DNA from: Methylocystaceae bacterium
GTDB taxonomy: Bacteria > Pseudomonadota > Alphaproteobacteria > Rhizobiales > Beijerinckiaceae
Reading direction: 5' to 3'
Length of the DNA stretch: 5,641 nt
Assembly: GCA_003152255.1 (NCBI GenBank)
Contig: PLZT01000650.1
Coordinates: 1-5,641, forward strand
Shown here: piece by piece, positions 1 to 5,641 of the stretch
How the letters are laid out: each line of letters starts with the position of its first letter
Numbering within the stretch: the first letter of the stretch is position 1
Notes under the pieces: model-generated
Told to the model about the DNA's origin: nothing
Database searches by the model: none
The model's input: only the letters and a program-made list of their open reading frames with translations
Translations under genes and position numbers: made by a program

Positions 1-211
1 CTCATAAAATCTCCGGACGGACTCTAAACCCTCTCACAGGATTACATCGGAACACAGGTTTCAGAACACAGTTGAGGGACCTGATTTCCAGGGCTTTCCT
101 TGGATATCGTGGCTGATATTCGGTCGTTCCCAATTCCAAGGTTTTCGGAACACCGCAACCTGTTGAGAGCGGATTTACTTCTTATTCGGCGGGAAGCGCC
201 CCTCGAAAACC
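1..211. other. Upstream region without a convincing gene
   Basis: I see no recognisable gene here. The stretch is visibly less GC-rich than the rest of the window. Open frames exist on both strands (for example a plus-strand frame from about 85 to a stop at 241-243, and a minus-strand frame over 42-284), but neither resembles a family I know and neither has a good ribosome binding site. A TTGAGA at 163-168 has no matching -10 box at normal spacing, so I do not call a promoter. The region probably holds the control region of the multicopper oxidase, or the edge of something lying to the left. Confidence 0.4.
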
Positions 212-1411
212 GTGCGGAAATCGCAAGGGCAAATGGGGGATGAAAACCGGCGTAAACGGCGGATTTCCATGCTTGTTCTGGCATGGCTATGTCGCTTTAC
301 GTACCTTTGCGTCAAGGAACCCAAGATTGCGCCGAACTGGGCGTCGCCGAATTTCAATCCCGATGTCGATATGGAGCTGATCTGCCAGCCGGGCGAAGCG
401 CCGATTCTTGATGGCCGAGCGACGGGCGTCTGGCGCTACGCCGCGAATCTGCTCAAGGGCCCCGAGAATACGCTGACGACGCTGCCCGACTCCTATCTCG
501 GCCCCGTCATGCGTTTCTGGAAGGGCCAGAAGATACGCATCCGTCTGCGCAACGGACTGCCCGAACCGACCATCGCTCATTGGCACGGCCTGCATGTTCC
601 GATGCTGATGGACGGCCATCCAATGTATGCGATCGATCCGGGCGAGACCTTTGTTTACGAATTCGAAATGCGCAATCGCGCAAGCATGAATTTCTATCAT
701 CCGCATACGCATGAAGCGACCGCGACGCAGGTCTATCGTGGCCTGGCCGGCGCCATTCTCGTCAACGACGACGAGGAGAAGGCGCTCGACCTGCCGGCCG
801 GCGAATTCGAAACTCCCATCGTGTTGCAGGATCGCTCGTTCGACGAGAACAACCAGCTCGTCTACGCAGGCGGCATGCATGGCCAGATGATCGGATTTCA
901 GGGCGACCATATTCTCGTCAACGGGAGGCCCGATTACGCCATCGACGTGGCGAGCAGAGCCTATCGCCTGCGCATTCTGAACGGCTCGAACTCTCGCATT
1001 TACAAACTGGCTTGGGACGACGCCTCGCCGATTACGGTGATCGGCGTCGACGGCGGCTTGCTGGAGAGGCCCGAAACCAAACCTTACGTCATGCTCGCCC
1101 CGGGCGAACGGCTCGACGTTTGGGCCGATTTCAGCGGCCGAAGCGTCGATTCACAACTCGTTATGCGCAACGCGCCATTTTCCGGCGTATTGCCGAGAAT
1201 GGCGCGCGGCATGATGGGCGGCATGATGACGAGAACGGAACTGCCGGTCGGCGGCGATTATCCGCTCTTTACGTTCCGCGTCGCGCGCGCCGTGAGCGAC
1301 AGTCCGGCCTTGCCGCAGCATCTAACTCGCATCGACCGCCTGCGGCTGGAGGACGTCGCCAATCCGAACAACCCCGTGCCCGTCGCCATTTCGGAGCCGC
1401 CGATCGCGATG

Positions 1412-1420
1412 TTCCCAATG
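1412..1420 (+). other. Frameshift point in the multicopper oxidase
   Basis: Conserved sequence in the first frame runs to PPIAMF, ending at 1414. Conserved sequence in the next frame starts at AAT GGG CGC (1417 onward), read NGRPY. The bases between include the run CCC (1414-1416). Restoring one C would read TTC CCC AAT GGG, that is F-P-N-G-R, and joins the two halves exactly. A lost base in a short homopolymer is the simplest explanation, by mutation or by sequencing error. Confidence 0.8.
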
Positions 1421-1506
1421 GGCGCCCCTATGCCGATGACGACGTGCAGCCTCGCGAGCGAATCCCCGTCGACACGCTTCAGCTCATGGAAATCTTTCAC
1501 AATCAC

Positions 1507-1587
1507 GGCGGTATGGGCGGCGTGGGCATGGGTCGCGGCATGGGGATGATGGGCGGTATGGGTGGCATGGGCGGGATGATGTCCATG
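1507..1587 (+). repeat. Met/Gly-rich low-complexity coding repeat
   Basis: In the downstream frame these 27 codons encode 14 Gly, 10 Met and one each of Val, Arg and Ser, as irregular GGM and GM units built from repeated GGCATGGGC-like DNA. The tract sits directly before the HPIHLHG copper motif. CueO carries a Met-rich segment at a comparable position near its substrate copper site, so a Cu(I)-binding role is a reasonable inference. A shorter Met cluster (MARGMMGGMM) lies upstream at about 1199-1228. Confidence 0.8.
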
Positions 1588-1893
1588 GCGCACCCGATTC
1601 ATCTGCATGGCCAGCAATTCCAGATTTTAAGCCGCGGTTTCGACGACAACGACCCGGATAGCTATGCGACCATGAGAGAAGGTTTCGTCACCAGCGGATG
1701 GAAGGACACCCTGCTGGTTACGCCGGGCGAACGCGTGCGGATCATCAAGCCCTTTGGAGATTTCAAGGGCTTGTTTATGTACCACTGCCACAACCTCGAA
1801 CATGAGGATATGGGAATGATGCGGCAGTTCCTGGTGGAGTGAGGCGACGCGTCGCAGGGAAAATTAGTGGCCGGCCGTCGTCAGTGGCGCAGG

Positions 1894-1921
1894 TTACAAT
1901 ACACAACAAATCGGCTATCAT
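1894..1921 (+). promoter_or_regulatory. Weak sigma70-like promoter candidate for carbonic anhydrase
   Basis: In the 148-bp gap 1843-1990, TTACAA (1894-1899) and TATCAT (1916-1921) are separated by 16 bp. The -10 matches 5 of 6 consensus bases, but the -35 matches only about 3 of 6. It lies about 70 bp upstream of the chosen start. The rest of the gap holds a 12-bp palindrome, GCGACGCGTCGC (1844-1855), too short and without a T-run to be called a terminator. Confidence 0.25.
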
Positions 1922-1979
1922 TCTGCTTGGTTGAGACTTGTCTGGTCCTCGGCCCAACAAAAGTCGAACCACGCCAATT

Positions 1980-1985
1980 GGGAGG
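1980..1985 (+). promoter_or_regulatory. Ribosome binding site deciding the carbonic anhydrase start
   Basis: GGGAGG lies 5 nt before ATG 1991. This favours 1991 over the in-frame ATG at 1931, which has no such site and would add 20 residues unlike the family. The nearer ATG at 1987 is out of frame. Confidence 0.75.
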
Positions 1986-1990
1986 CATGC

Positions 1991-2575
1991 ATGAGCAGCA
2001 AAATCGTCGGAGAAGTAATAGGCGCCAACGCGAAATATGTCGCTAGCTTCGGGGACAAGGGAAATCTCGCTCTGCCGCCGGCGAGGGGATTTGCCATTCT
2101 CACTTGTATGGACGCGCGTCTCGACCCGGCAAAATATGCCGGTCTCTCGGAAGGCGATGCGCATGTGATCCGCAATGCGGGCGGTCGCGCCAGTGACGAC
2201 GCTATTCGTTCGCTGGTGGTTTCCCACAAGCTGCTTGGGACGAACGAGTGGTTCGTGATCCACCACACCAATTGTGGCATGGAGCTGTTCTGCGATGAGA
2301 TCATGGCCGGCTTGCTCGACGACAATCTCGCCACGGCGAGCTTTGATGGCAAGAATTGGTCGAACCCGCAACATGGCGGCGGCTGCACGGCGGGCCACTT
2401 CATTAAGTGGCACACGATCAAGTCGCAGGAAGAAAGCGTCCTTCAGGACGTGCTGCGCATTCGCCAGCATCCGCTAGTCCCCCGTAATATCCCGATCTAC
2501 GGCTATGTCTACGACGTGAAGACGGGTCGCCTCAACGAAGTTGCAAAGGCGACTGAAGCGGGACGCGCGGCATAA
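1991..2575 (+). CDS. Beta-class carbonic anhydrase (Rv1284-like)
   Basis: This enzyme interconverts CO2 and bicarbonate, probably in the cytoplasm since no signal peptide is seen. The 194-residue protein has the beta-class zinc site: Cys39 in CMDARLD, then His92 and Cys95 in HHTNCGM. The Asp41/Arg43 dyad is present and RNAGG follows at 61-65. The C-terminal [14 protein letters not shown] closely resembles, from memory, the end of Mycobacterium tuberculosis Rv1284, placing it in the short clade-D-like group. Compared with that roughly 163-residue protein it has about 25 extra residues around 107-142, containing [13 protein letters not shown] with an additional Cys132 and His136. ATG 1991 is chosen for its GGGAGG site. 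The gene looks intact and stands alone between the multicopper oxidase and a strong terminator. All catalytic residues I can check are present. Confidence 0.93.
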   Translation: MSSKIVGEVIGANAKYVASFGDKGNLALPPARGFAILTCMDARLDPAKYAGLSEGDAHVIRNAGGRASDDAIRSLVVSHKLLGTNEWFVIHHTNCGMELFCDEIMAGLLDDNLATASFDGKNWSNPQHGGGCTAGHFIKWHTIKSQEESVLQDVLRIRQHPLVPRNIPIYGYVYDVKTGRLNEVAKATEAGRAA

Positions 2576-2582
2576 TATCGAA

Positions 2583-2631
2583 GTCCAATCGTTCTCGATG
2601 GAAATATCGGGAGCGATTGGACACTGCTTTT
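2583..2631 (+). terminator. Rho-independent terminator after carbonic anhydrase
   Basis: A 17-bp stem, GTCCAATCGTTCTCGAT (2583-2599) with ATCGGGAGCGATTGGAC (2606-2622), closes a 6-nt loop and is followed by a short T-run at 2628-2631. It begins 8 nt after the stop codon. Two of the pairs are G.U in plus-strand RNA and would be A/C mismatches in minus-strand RNA, so it is better suited to plus-strand transcripts. Its tail overlaps the stop codon (2630-2632) of the convergent TauE/SafE gene. Confidence 0.8.
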
Positions 2632-3400
2632 AGTTTCTCGCCTTGAGGATAAGGAATACTCCGACTAGCGCTACGATGACAGCAAAAATGCGGGACAAGG
2701 CGTGCCGCCGAGATGAGAGGGTTCGGGCGAGCCTCATACCCGCAAATCCGCCTATCACGCCGCCCGTCAAAAAGAACGCCGTCACGCCCCAATCGACAAG
2801 ACCGGACACGGCGTAGTTGGCAGCAGTCGCCAGTCCGAAAATCGCCACCGAAATGAGCGACGTGCCGATTGCGAAGACCAGCGGCATATCGGTTGCGATC
2901 AGCAACCCGGGAACGGCCAGAAAACCGCCGCCGATGCCGAAAAAGCCGGACATGAAGCCAACGACCACACCCCAAAGCAACAGCCCTGGAGCAAGCCGCA
3001 CAGCCGATGTTGCGTCGAGCCGGACGCCGGCGTTGCCGCCAATGGGACGGGCAAGGGCCATCGCCAGCGCCACCACAATCATCAGCAGGCCGAAAAGTGT
3101 AATGAGTCTGTCGCCGGGGAAGGTCTTGCCGAGCGACGAACCGAAGGTGGCGCCGAAAACGCCGGCCACAGTGAAAGCCGCGCCACACCGCCATTTAACA
3201 TGGCCCGACCGCACATAGGCGAGCAGCGTGACGACCGCCGAAATAGCCACCGCGAGCGCGCTGGTTCCGATTGCTAGATGCGGATCGCTAATCCCAACGA
3301 CGTAAATCAGCGCGGGCACGCCAAGAACCGAACCGCCGCCGCCGATCAACCCCTGTACGAAACCGATCACAATCCCGGAAAGCACCGCGAGAAGGCTCAT
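2630..3400 (-). CDS. TauE/SafE family membrane transporter (putative sulfite exporter)
   Basis: Members of this family move small sulfur or organic anions (sulfite, sulfoacetate, taurine-related compounds) across the inner membrane. From ATG 3398-3400 the protein has 256 residues and is almost wholly hydrophobic, with about eight membrane segments. The family's internal duplication is plain: GFVQGLIGGGGSVLGVP (13-29) with AIGTS (43-47), repeated as GFMSGFFGIGGGFLAVP (148-164) with AIGTS (177-181). The start is uncertain: an in-frame TTG at 3452-3454 abuts the rhodanese stop and would add 18 residues. ATG 3400 fits the usual family N-terminus, MSLLAVLSGIVIGF, although its ribosome binding site is weak (GGCGAG, 9 nt upstream). 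It is last in a four-gene block. The neighbouring rhodanese supports a sulfur substrate, but the sequence does not fix which one. Confidence 0.88.
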   Translation of the reverse strand: MSLLAVLSGIVIGFVQGLIGGGGSVLGVPALIYVVGISDPHLAIGTSALAVAISAVVTLLAYVRSGHVKWRCGAAFTVAGVFGATFGSSLGKTFPGDRLITLFGLLMIVVALAMALARPIGGNAGVRLDATSAVRLAPGLLLWGVVVGFMSGFFGIGGGFLAVPGLLIATDMPLVFAIGTSLISVAIFGLATAANYAVSGLVDWGVTAFFLTGGVIGGFAGMRLARTLSSRRHALSRIFAVIVALVGVFLILKARN

Positions 3401-3454
3401 CCGCGGCGTCTCGCCGAAGGAAGTAATCTCGGCGGGAATCGCATCTTCCAACAA

Positions 3455-3802
3455 TCACACCACAAGAGCGCCGCCTCGACTTCTCCAACCGCCCGTGCCA
3501 GGCGCATAGTGACAAATATCCGTATGGCCCGCGCCAAGAGCCTGTTGCAAAGCTTTCGCAGATCGCCCGCCCGCGAGGCACACCAGCACAATCGGCTTGC
3601 CGCTCGGCAATTGCCGAGGCGTAAAACGCGAAAGCGGCAGATTGATCGCGCCGGGAATATGTCCCGCCACATATTCATGCGGCTCGCGCACGTCCACGAT
3701 GGCGCAAGATTTGTTGGCGACTATGCTGGCAAAGGCGTCGTGTTCAACGGTTGGAACCGAGGCGCCACCATTCAACCGGGCGAGAAGACTGCCAAGAGAC
3801 AT
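3455..3802 (-). CDS. Single-domain rhodanese (sulfurtransferase)
   Basis: Rhodaneses transfer sulfane sulfur through a persulfide on an active-site cysteine. This 115-residue cytoplasmic protein is one rhodanese domain. It has IVDVREPHEYVAGHIPGA (35-52), the usual DVR and GHIPGA signatures, and the active loop CLAGGRS (75-81) with catalytic Cys75 and Arg80. A second cysteine, Cys97, lies near the C-terminus. The end, HYAPGTGGWRSRGGALVV, is typical of a complete domain, so it is not truncated. The start ATG 3800-3802 has a perfect GGAGG 6 nt upstream. It lies 29 nt after the AhpD-like gene and directly before the TauE/SafE gene. Like the small rhodaneses found beside sulfur transporters, it probably handles thiosulfate, glutathione persulfide or related species (inference). 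Confidence 0.93.
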   Translation of the reverse strand: MSLGSLLARLNGGASVPTVEHDAFASIVANKSCAIVDVREPHEYVAGHIPGAINLPLSRFTPRQLPSGKPIVLVCLAGGRSAKALQQALGAGHTDICHYAPGTGGWRSRGGALVV

Positions 3803-3808
3803 TTTTTT

Positions 3809-3813
3809 CCTCC
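3809..3813 (-). promoter_or_regulatory. Ribosome binding site of the rhodanese gene
   Basis: The minus strand reads GGAGG followed by six A and then ATG. This strong site fixes the start at 3802 and suggests the rhodanese is well translated within the operon. Confidence 0.8.
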
Positions 3814-3831
3814 GTTAGTGGATTTTTCAAT

Positions 3832-4185
3832 TCAGCCGGCTTTCGCCGCCTCGAATTGCGTGAAGGCGGCAAGCGCATGGCTCGCATACATCGCGGAGGG
3901 CCCCGCCCCCATGTAGATCGCCATGCCCAGCGTCTCGACCACTTCTTCGCGCGTCGCGCCGTGATCGACCGCAGCCTTGGCATGGAAGGCAATGCAATCG
4001 TCACAGCGTGTCGCGACGCCGATGGCGAGCGCGATCAGCTCCTTGGTCTTGGCGTCGAGCGCTTTGGGCGCGCCGGCCGCCATGGCGAGCGCGCCAAACG
4101 CCTTCATCACCTCGGGCGCTCCAAGTCGCAATTGTCGCACATCGGCGATGAGCAGCTTGGTGAGTTCGGGCCAGTCCTGCGTCAT
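3832..4185 (-). CDS. AhpD-like carboxymuconolactone decarboxylase family protein
   Basis: The 117-residue all-helical protein carries the exact AhpD spacing E-x11-C-x2-C-x3-H: Glu49, Cys61, Cys64 and His68 (RCDDCIAFH). In AhpD this set forms a thiol-disulfide relay for alkyl hydroperoxide reduction, so a redox role is more likely than aromatic-ring decarboxylation. The helix EEVVETLGMAIYMGAGPSA (80-98) is standard for the family. The start ATG 4183-4185 has AAGGAG 8 nt upstream and overlaps the stop of the RND gene as ATGA, implying translational coupling. The same frame stays open upstream to 4740, but that part is antisense-frame translation of the RND gene and is not protein of this gene. 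The electron donor and true substrate cannot be read from the sequence. Confidence 0.92.
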   Translation of the reverse strand: MTQDWPELTKLLIADVRQLRLGAPEVMKAFGALAMAAGAPKALDAKTKELIALAIGVATRCDDCIAFHAKAAVDHGATREEVVETLGMAIYMGAGPSAMYASHALAAFTQFEAAKAG

Positions 4186-5641
4186 TGTGCCATCTCCTTG
4201 TTCAGTGGGTGAGGCGCGCTCGACGCTGGCGTCTCGTCGTCGCGCAGCACGACATAGATTGCGGGAATCACCAGCAGCGTTAGCGCAGTCGACGAGGCAA
4301 GGCCGAATACAAGCGATATAGCGAGTCCTTGAAAGATCGGGTCGGTGAGGATGAAGGCCGCGCCAATCATCGCCGCGGCCGCCGTGAGGAATATCGGCTT
4401 GAAGCGCACCGATCCCGCTTCGATCAAAGCGGCCCGCAGCGGCAATCCCTTCTCCCGCAGATGCCTTATGAAATCGACGAGCAGGATGGAATTTCGCACG
4501 ACGATGCCGGCGAGCGCGATGAAGCCGATCATCGACGTAGCCGTGAAGGCGGCATTGAACAGGAGATGGCCAAGCATGATGCCGATCAGCGTCAAAGGCA
4601 CGGGAGCGAGGATCACCAACGGCAATTTGAACGAGCCGAATTGCGCCACGACCAAGAGATAGATTCCAAGCAACGCCACTATGAAGGCCGCGCCCATGTC
4701 GCGAAAGGTGACATAAGTGACTTCCCATTCGCCGTCCCAAAGCAGCGTCGGCTTGGAATCGTCGAGCGGCTGCCCGTGATATTTTATCGTCGGCGGTCCT
4801 TCCTTGCCCCAGTCCTGCTTCGCGATGGCGTCCTCGACCGCGAACATGCCGTAGATAGGCGCCTCGAAGCGACCCGCGACCTCGGCGCTGACCATTTCGG
4901 CAAAGCGGCTATTGTGGCGGAAGATCGGATAGGAGCCGAGTTCGCGCGTCACCTTTACGACATCGCCGAGTTCGACATTGGCGCCCTGGCGCGCCGTGCC
5001 GCCAGCGGGCAACGGCGTCGAGAGGATACGCTCGAGGGGCGACATAGCCGAGCGCGGCAACGCCACCGTTATATCGATCGGCTTCGCCCCACCACCGCGT
5101 TGCGAGAACCCGATCTTGACGCCGCCGACCAAACCGCCAATCGTGTCATAGACCGCCTTTTCCTCGACGCCGTAATATTCAAGCGCCTCCTGGTCGATGG
5201 AATAGCGCAAGCGTTCACTGCGCACGCCGAAGCTATCGTCTGTATCAACGACAAAATCCACCGAGGAAAATGCCTGTCTCACCTTGGTGGCGATCGCCCG
5301 TCGAGCGTTTGCGTCCGGCCCATAGATTTCCGCAAGCAAAGTCGCGAGAACCGGCGGCCCTGGCGGAACCTCGACAACCTTAACCGCGGTGTGTTCCGGT
5401 TTGGGTAGGGTTTCCAGTCGTTTACGGATATCGAGCGCGATCGCGTGGCTGGCCCGTTTGCGCTCGTCCTTTGGCAAGAGATTCACGGATAGATCGCCCA
5501 TCTGAGGCTCCTCGCGCATGTAATAATGACGCACGAGCCCATTGAAGTTGAAAGGCGCGGCCGTCCCCGTATAGGATTGGATCGAGGTAAGTTCGGGCAA
5601 GTCCTTCAGACGCTCCGCCGCCGCCGTGAGCAAACGATCGG
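4182..5641 (-). CDS. RND efflux permease, C-terminal part (N-terminus outside window)
   Basis: RND permeases are inner-membrane proton-driven pumps that work with a periplasmic adaptor and an outer-membrane channel. About 485 C-terminal residues are visible: a large periplasmic domain of about 310 residues, then five membrane segments matching TM8-12 of AcrB. Counting residues from TTG 5633, these fall at about 311-331, 338-357, 363-390, 413-431 and 436-463. GIVVRNSILLVDF (376-388) corresponds to the conserved segment of AcrB around GLSAKNAILIVEF, and RFKPIFLTAAAAMIG (410-424) to the RxRPIxMT region. The frame is open through 5641, so roughly 550 N-terminal residues, including the proton-relay segment TM4, are missing from view. 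The periplasmic motif VVEVPPGPPVLATLLAEIYGP (87-107, last residue omitted elsewhere) recalls a subgroup sometimes labelled silver or multidrug pumps. The substrate is unknown. It is the first visible gene of the minus-strand operon. Confidence 0.92.
   Translation of the reverse strand, partial: DRLLTAAAERLKDLPELTSIQSYTGTAAPFNFNGLVRHYYMREEPQMGDLSVNLLPKDERKRASHAIALDIRKRLETLPKPEHTAVKVVEVPPGPPVLATLLAEIYGPDANARRAIATKVRQAFSSVDFVVDTDDSFGVRSERLRYSIDQEALEYYGVEEKAVYDTIGGLVGGVKIGFSQRGGGAKPIDITVALPRSAMSPLERILSTPLPAGGTARQGANVELGDVVKVTRELGSYPIFRHNSRFAEMVSAEVAGRFEAPIYGMFAVEDAIAKQDWGKEGPPTIKYHGQPLDDSKPTLLWDGEWEVTYVTFRDMGAAFIVALLGIYLLVVAQFGSFKLPLVILAPVPLTLIGIMLGHLLFNAAFTATSMIGFIALAGIVVRNSILLVDFIRHLREKGLPLRAALIEAGSVRFKPIFLTAAAAMIGAAFILTDPIFQGLAISLVFGLASSTALTLLVIPAIYVVLRDDETPASSAPHPLNKEMAQ
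4194..4199 (-). promoter_or_regulatory. Ribosome binding site of the AhpD-like gene inside the RND gene end
   Basis: The minus strand reads AAGGAG 8 nt before ATG 4185. The site lies inside the last codons of the RND gene and supports the short AhpD-like start rather than an upstream one. Confidence 0.75.

Larger units (their letters stand above)
212..1842 (+). pseudogene. Three-domain multicopper oxidase (CueO/CotA type), frameshifted
   Basis: Multicopper oxidases of this type oxidise Cu(I), other metals or phenols and reduce O2 to water, usually in the periplasm. Reading from 212, residues 123-128 carry HWHGLH and 163-167 carry HPHTH, ligands of the trinuclear copper site. Domain 2 follows (about 200-320; ILVNGRP, RLRILNGSN, APGERLDVW). 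The frame is good to F401 (1412-1414). Homology then continues in the -1 frame at NGRPYADDDV (1417 onward), through HPIHLHG (1591-1611) and YHCHNLEHEDMGMM (from 1780), to TGA 1840-1842. One added base gives 543 residues, normal for the family. Unrepaired, the first frame ends at 1549 and lacks the type-1 copper site. The start is uncertain: GTG 212, ATG 233 (AAGGG 3 nt upstream) or ATG 269. No clean Tat or Sec signal is visible; RRKRR followed by a short hydrophobic stretch broken by Arg28 is all there is. The frameshift may be a real lesion or a sequencing error. Confidence 0.88.

Noticed and set aside
85..243. Possible small plus-strand gene upstream of the oxidase
   Set aside because: It has only TTG or GTG starts, no ribosome binding site and no recognisable similarity.
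287..910. Minus-strand open frame of 207 codons
   Set aside because: It lies entirely opposite conserved multicopper oxidase sequence and shows no family features.
1411..1417. Programmed -1 frameshifting at G TTC CCA as an explanation of the split oxidase
   Set aside because: The bases do not form a proper X XXY YYZ slippery site: the Phe tRNA on TTC would have to re-pair with GTT. I also see no obvious strong downstream structure. A missing base is simpler.
1258..1617. Minus-strand frame encoding a very His-rich protein (HGHHPAHATHTAHH) that could look like a metal-binding peptide
   Set aside because: It is the antisense of the ATG-rich Met/Gly tract (CAT opposite ATG) inside the multicopper oxidase, so the His content is a by-product.
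1844..1855. Palindrome GCGACGCGTCGC as a terminator of the multicopper oxidase
   Set aside because: It would form only a short stem with a tiny loop and has no T-run after it.
1931..1990. Carbonic anhydrase starting at ATG 1931
   Set aside because: The 20 extra residues do not resemble the family, and GGGAGG points to ATG 1991.
4186..4740. Upstream extension of the AhpD-like frame, giving a 302-residue protein
   Set aside because: This stretch is another frame of the RND gene, has Arg- and His-rich shadow composition, and lacks a start as good as ATG 4185 with AAGGAG.
4329..5408. Long plus-strand open frame of 359 codons
   Set aside because: It is antisense to the RND permease and rich in Arg, Asp and Glu with no recognisable motif, typical of a GC-rich shadow frame.

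Overview
The window is GC-rich coding DNA, apart from a less GC-rich left end. Its gene content and protein style suggest a proteobacterium, most likely an alphaproteobacterium; an assignment to methanotroph-like Rhizobiales would be a guess. No RNA genes, CRISPR arrays or complete insertion sequences were seen.

Plus-strand half (about 212-2631). A three-domain CueO/CotA-type multicopper oxidase fills 212-1842 but is split by one frameshift near 1412-1420. The N-terminal copper-ligand motifs (HWH, HPHTH) lie in one frame. The last cupredoxin domain, with HPIHLHG and HCHNLEHEDMGMM, continues in the -1 frame. Adding one base restores a continuous protein of about 543 residues. A very Met/Gly-rich loop sits just before the type-1 copper site. 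After a 148-bp gap with a weak promoter candidate comes an intact beta-class carbonic anhydrase of the Rv1284-like type, with a strong ribosome binding site and a 17-bp hairpin terminator.

Minus-strand half (5641 down to 2630). Four tightly packed genes converge on the carbonic anhydrase. In transcription order they are the C-terminal half of an RND efflux permease (cut by the window edge), an AhpD-like carboxymuconolactone decarboxylase family protein overlapping it by ATGA, a single-domain rhodanese, and a TauE/SafE membrane transporter. The spacing implies one operon whose promoter and first genes lie beyond 5641.

How they may work together (inference): a rhodanese and a TauE/SafE exporter together point to handling of sulfane sulfur or sulfite. 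The AhpD-like CxxC protein suggests thiol or peroxide chemistry, and the RND pump adds export. The minus-strand block is therefore a candidate sulfur/thiol stress cassette. The multicopper oxidase would be a periplasmic copper-tolerance or metal-oxidation enzyme if it were functional. The carbonic anhydrase is a separate CO2/bicarbonate enzyme.
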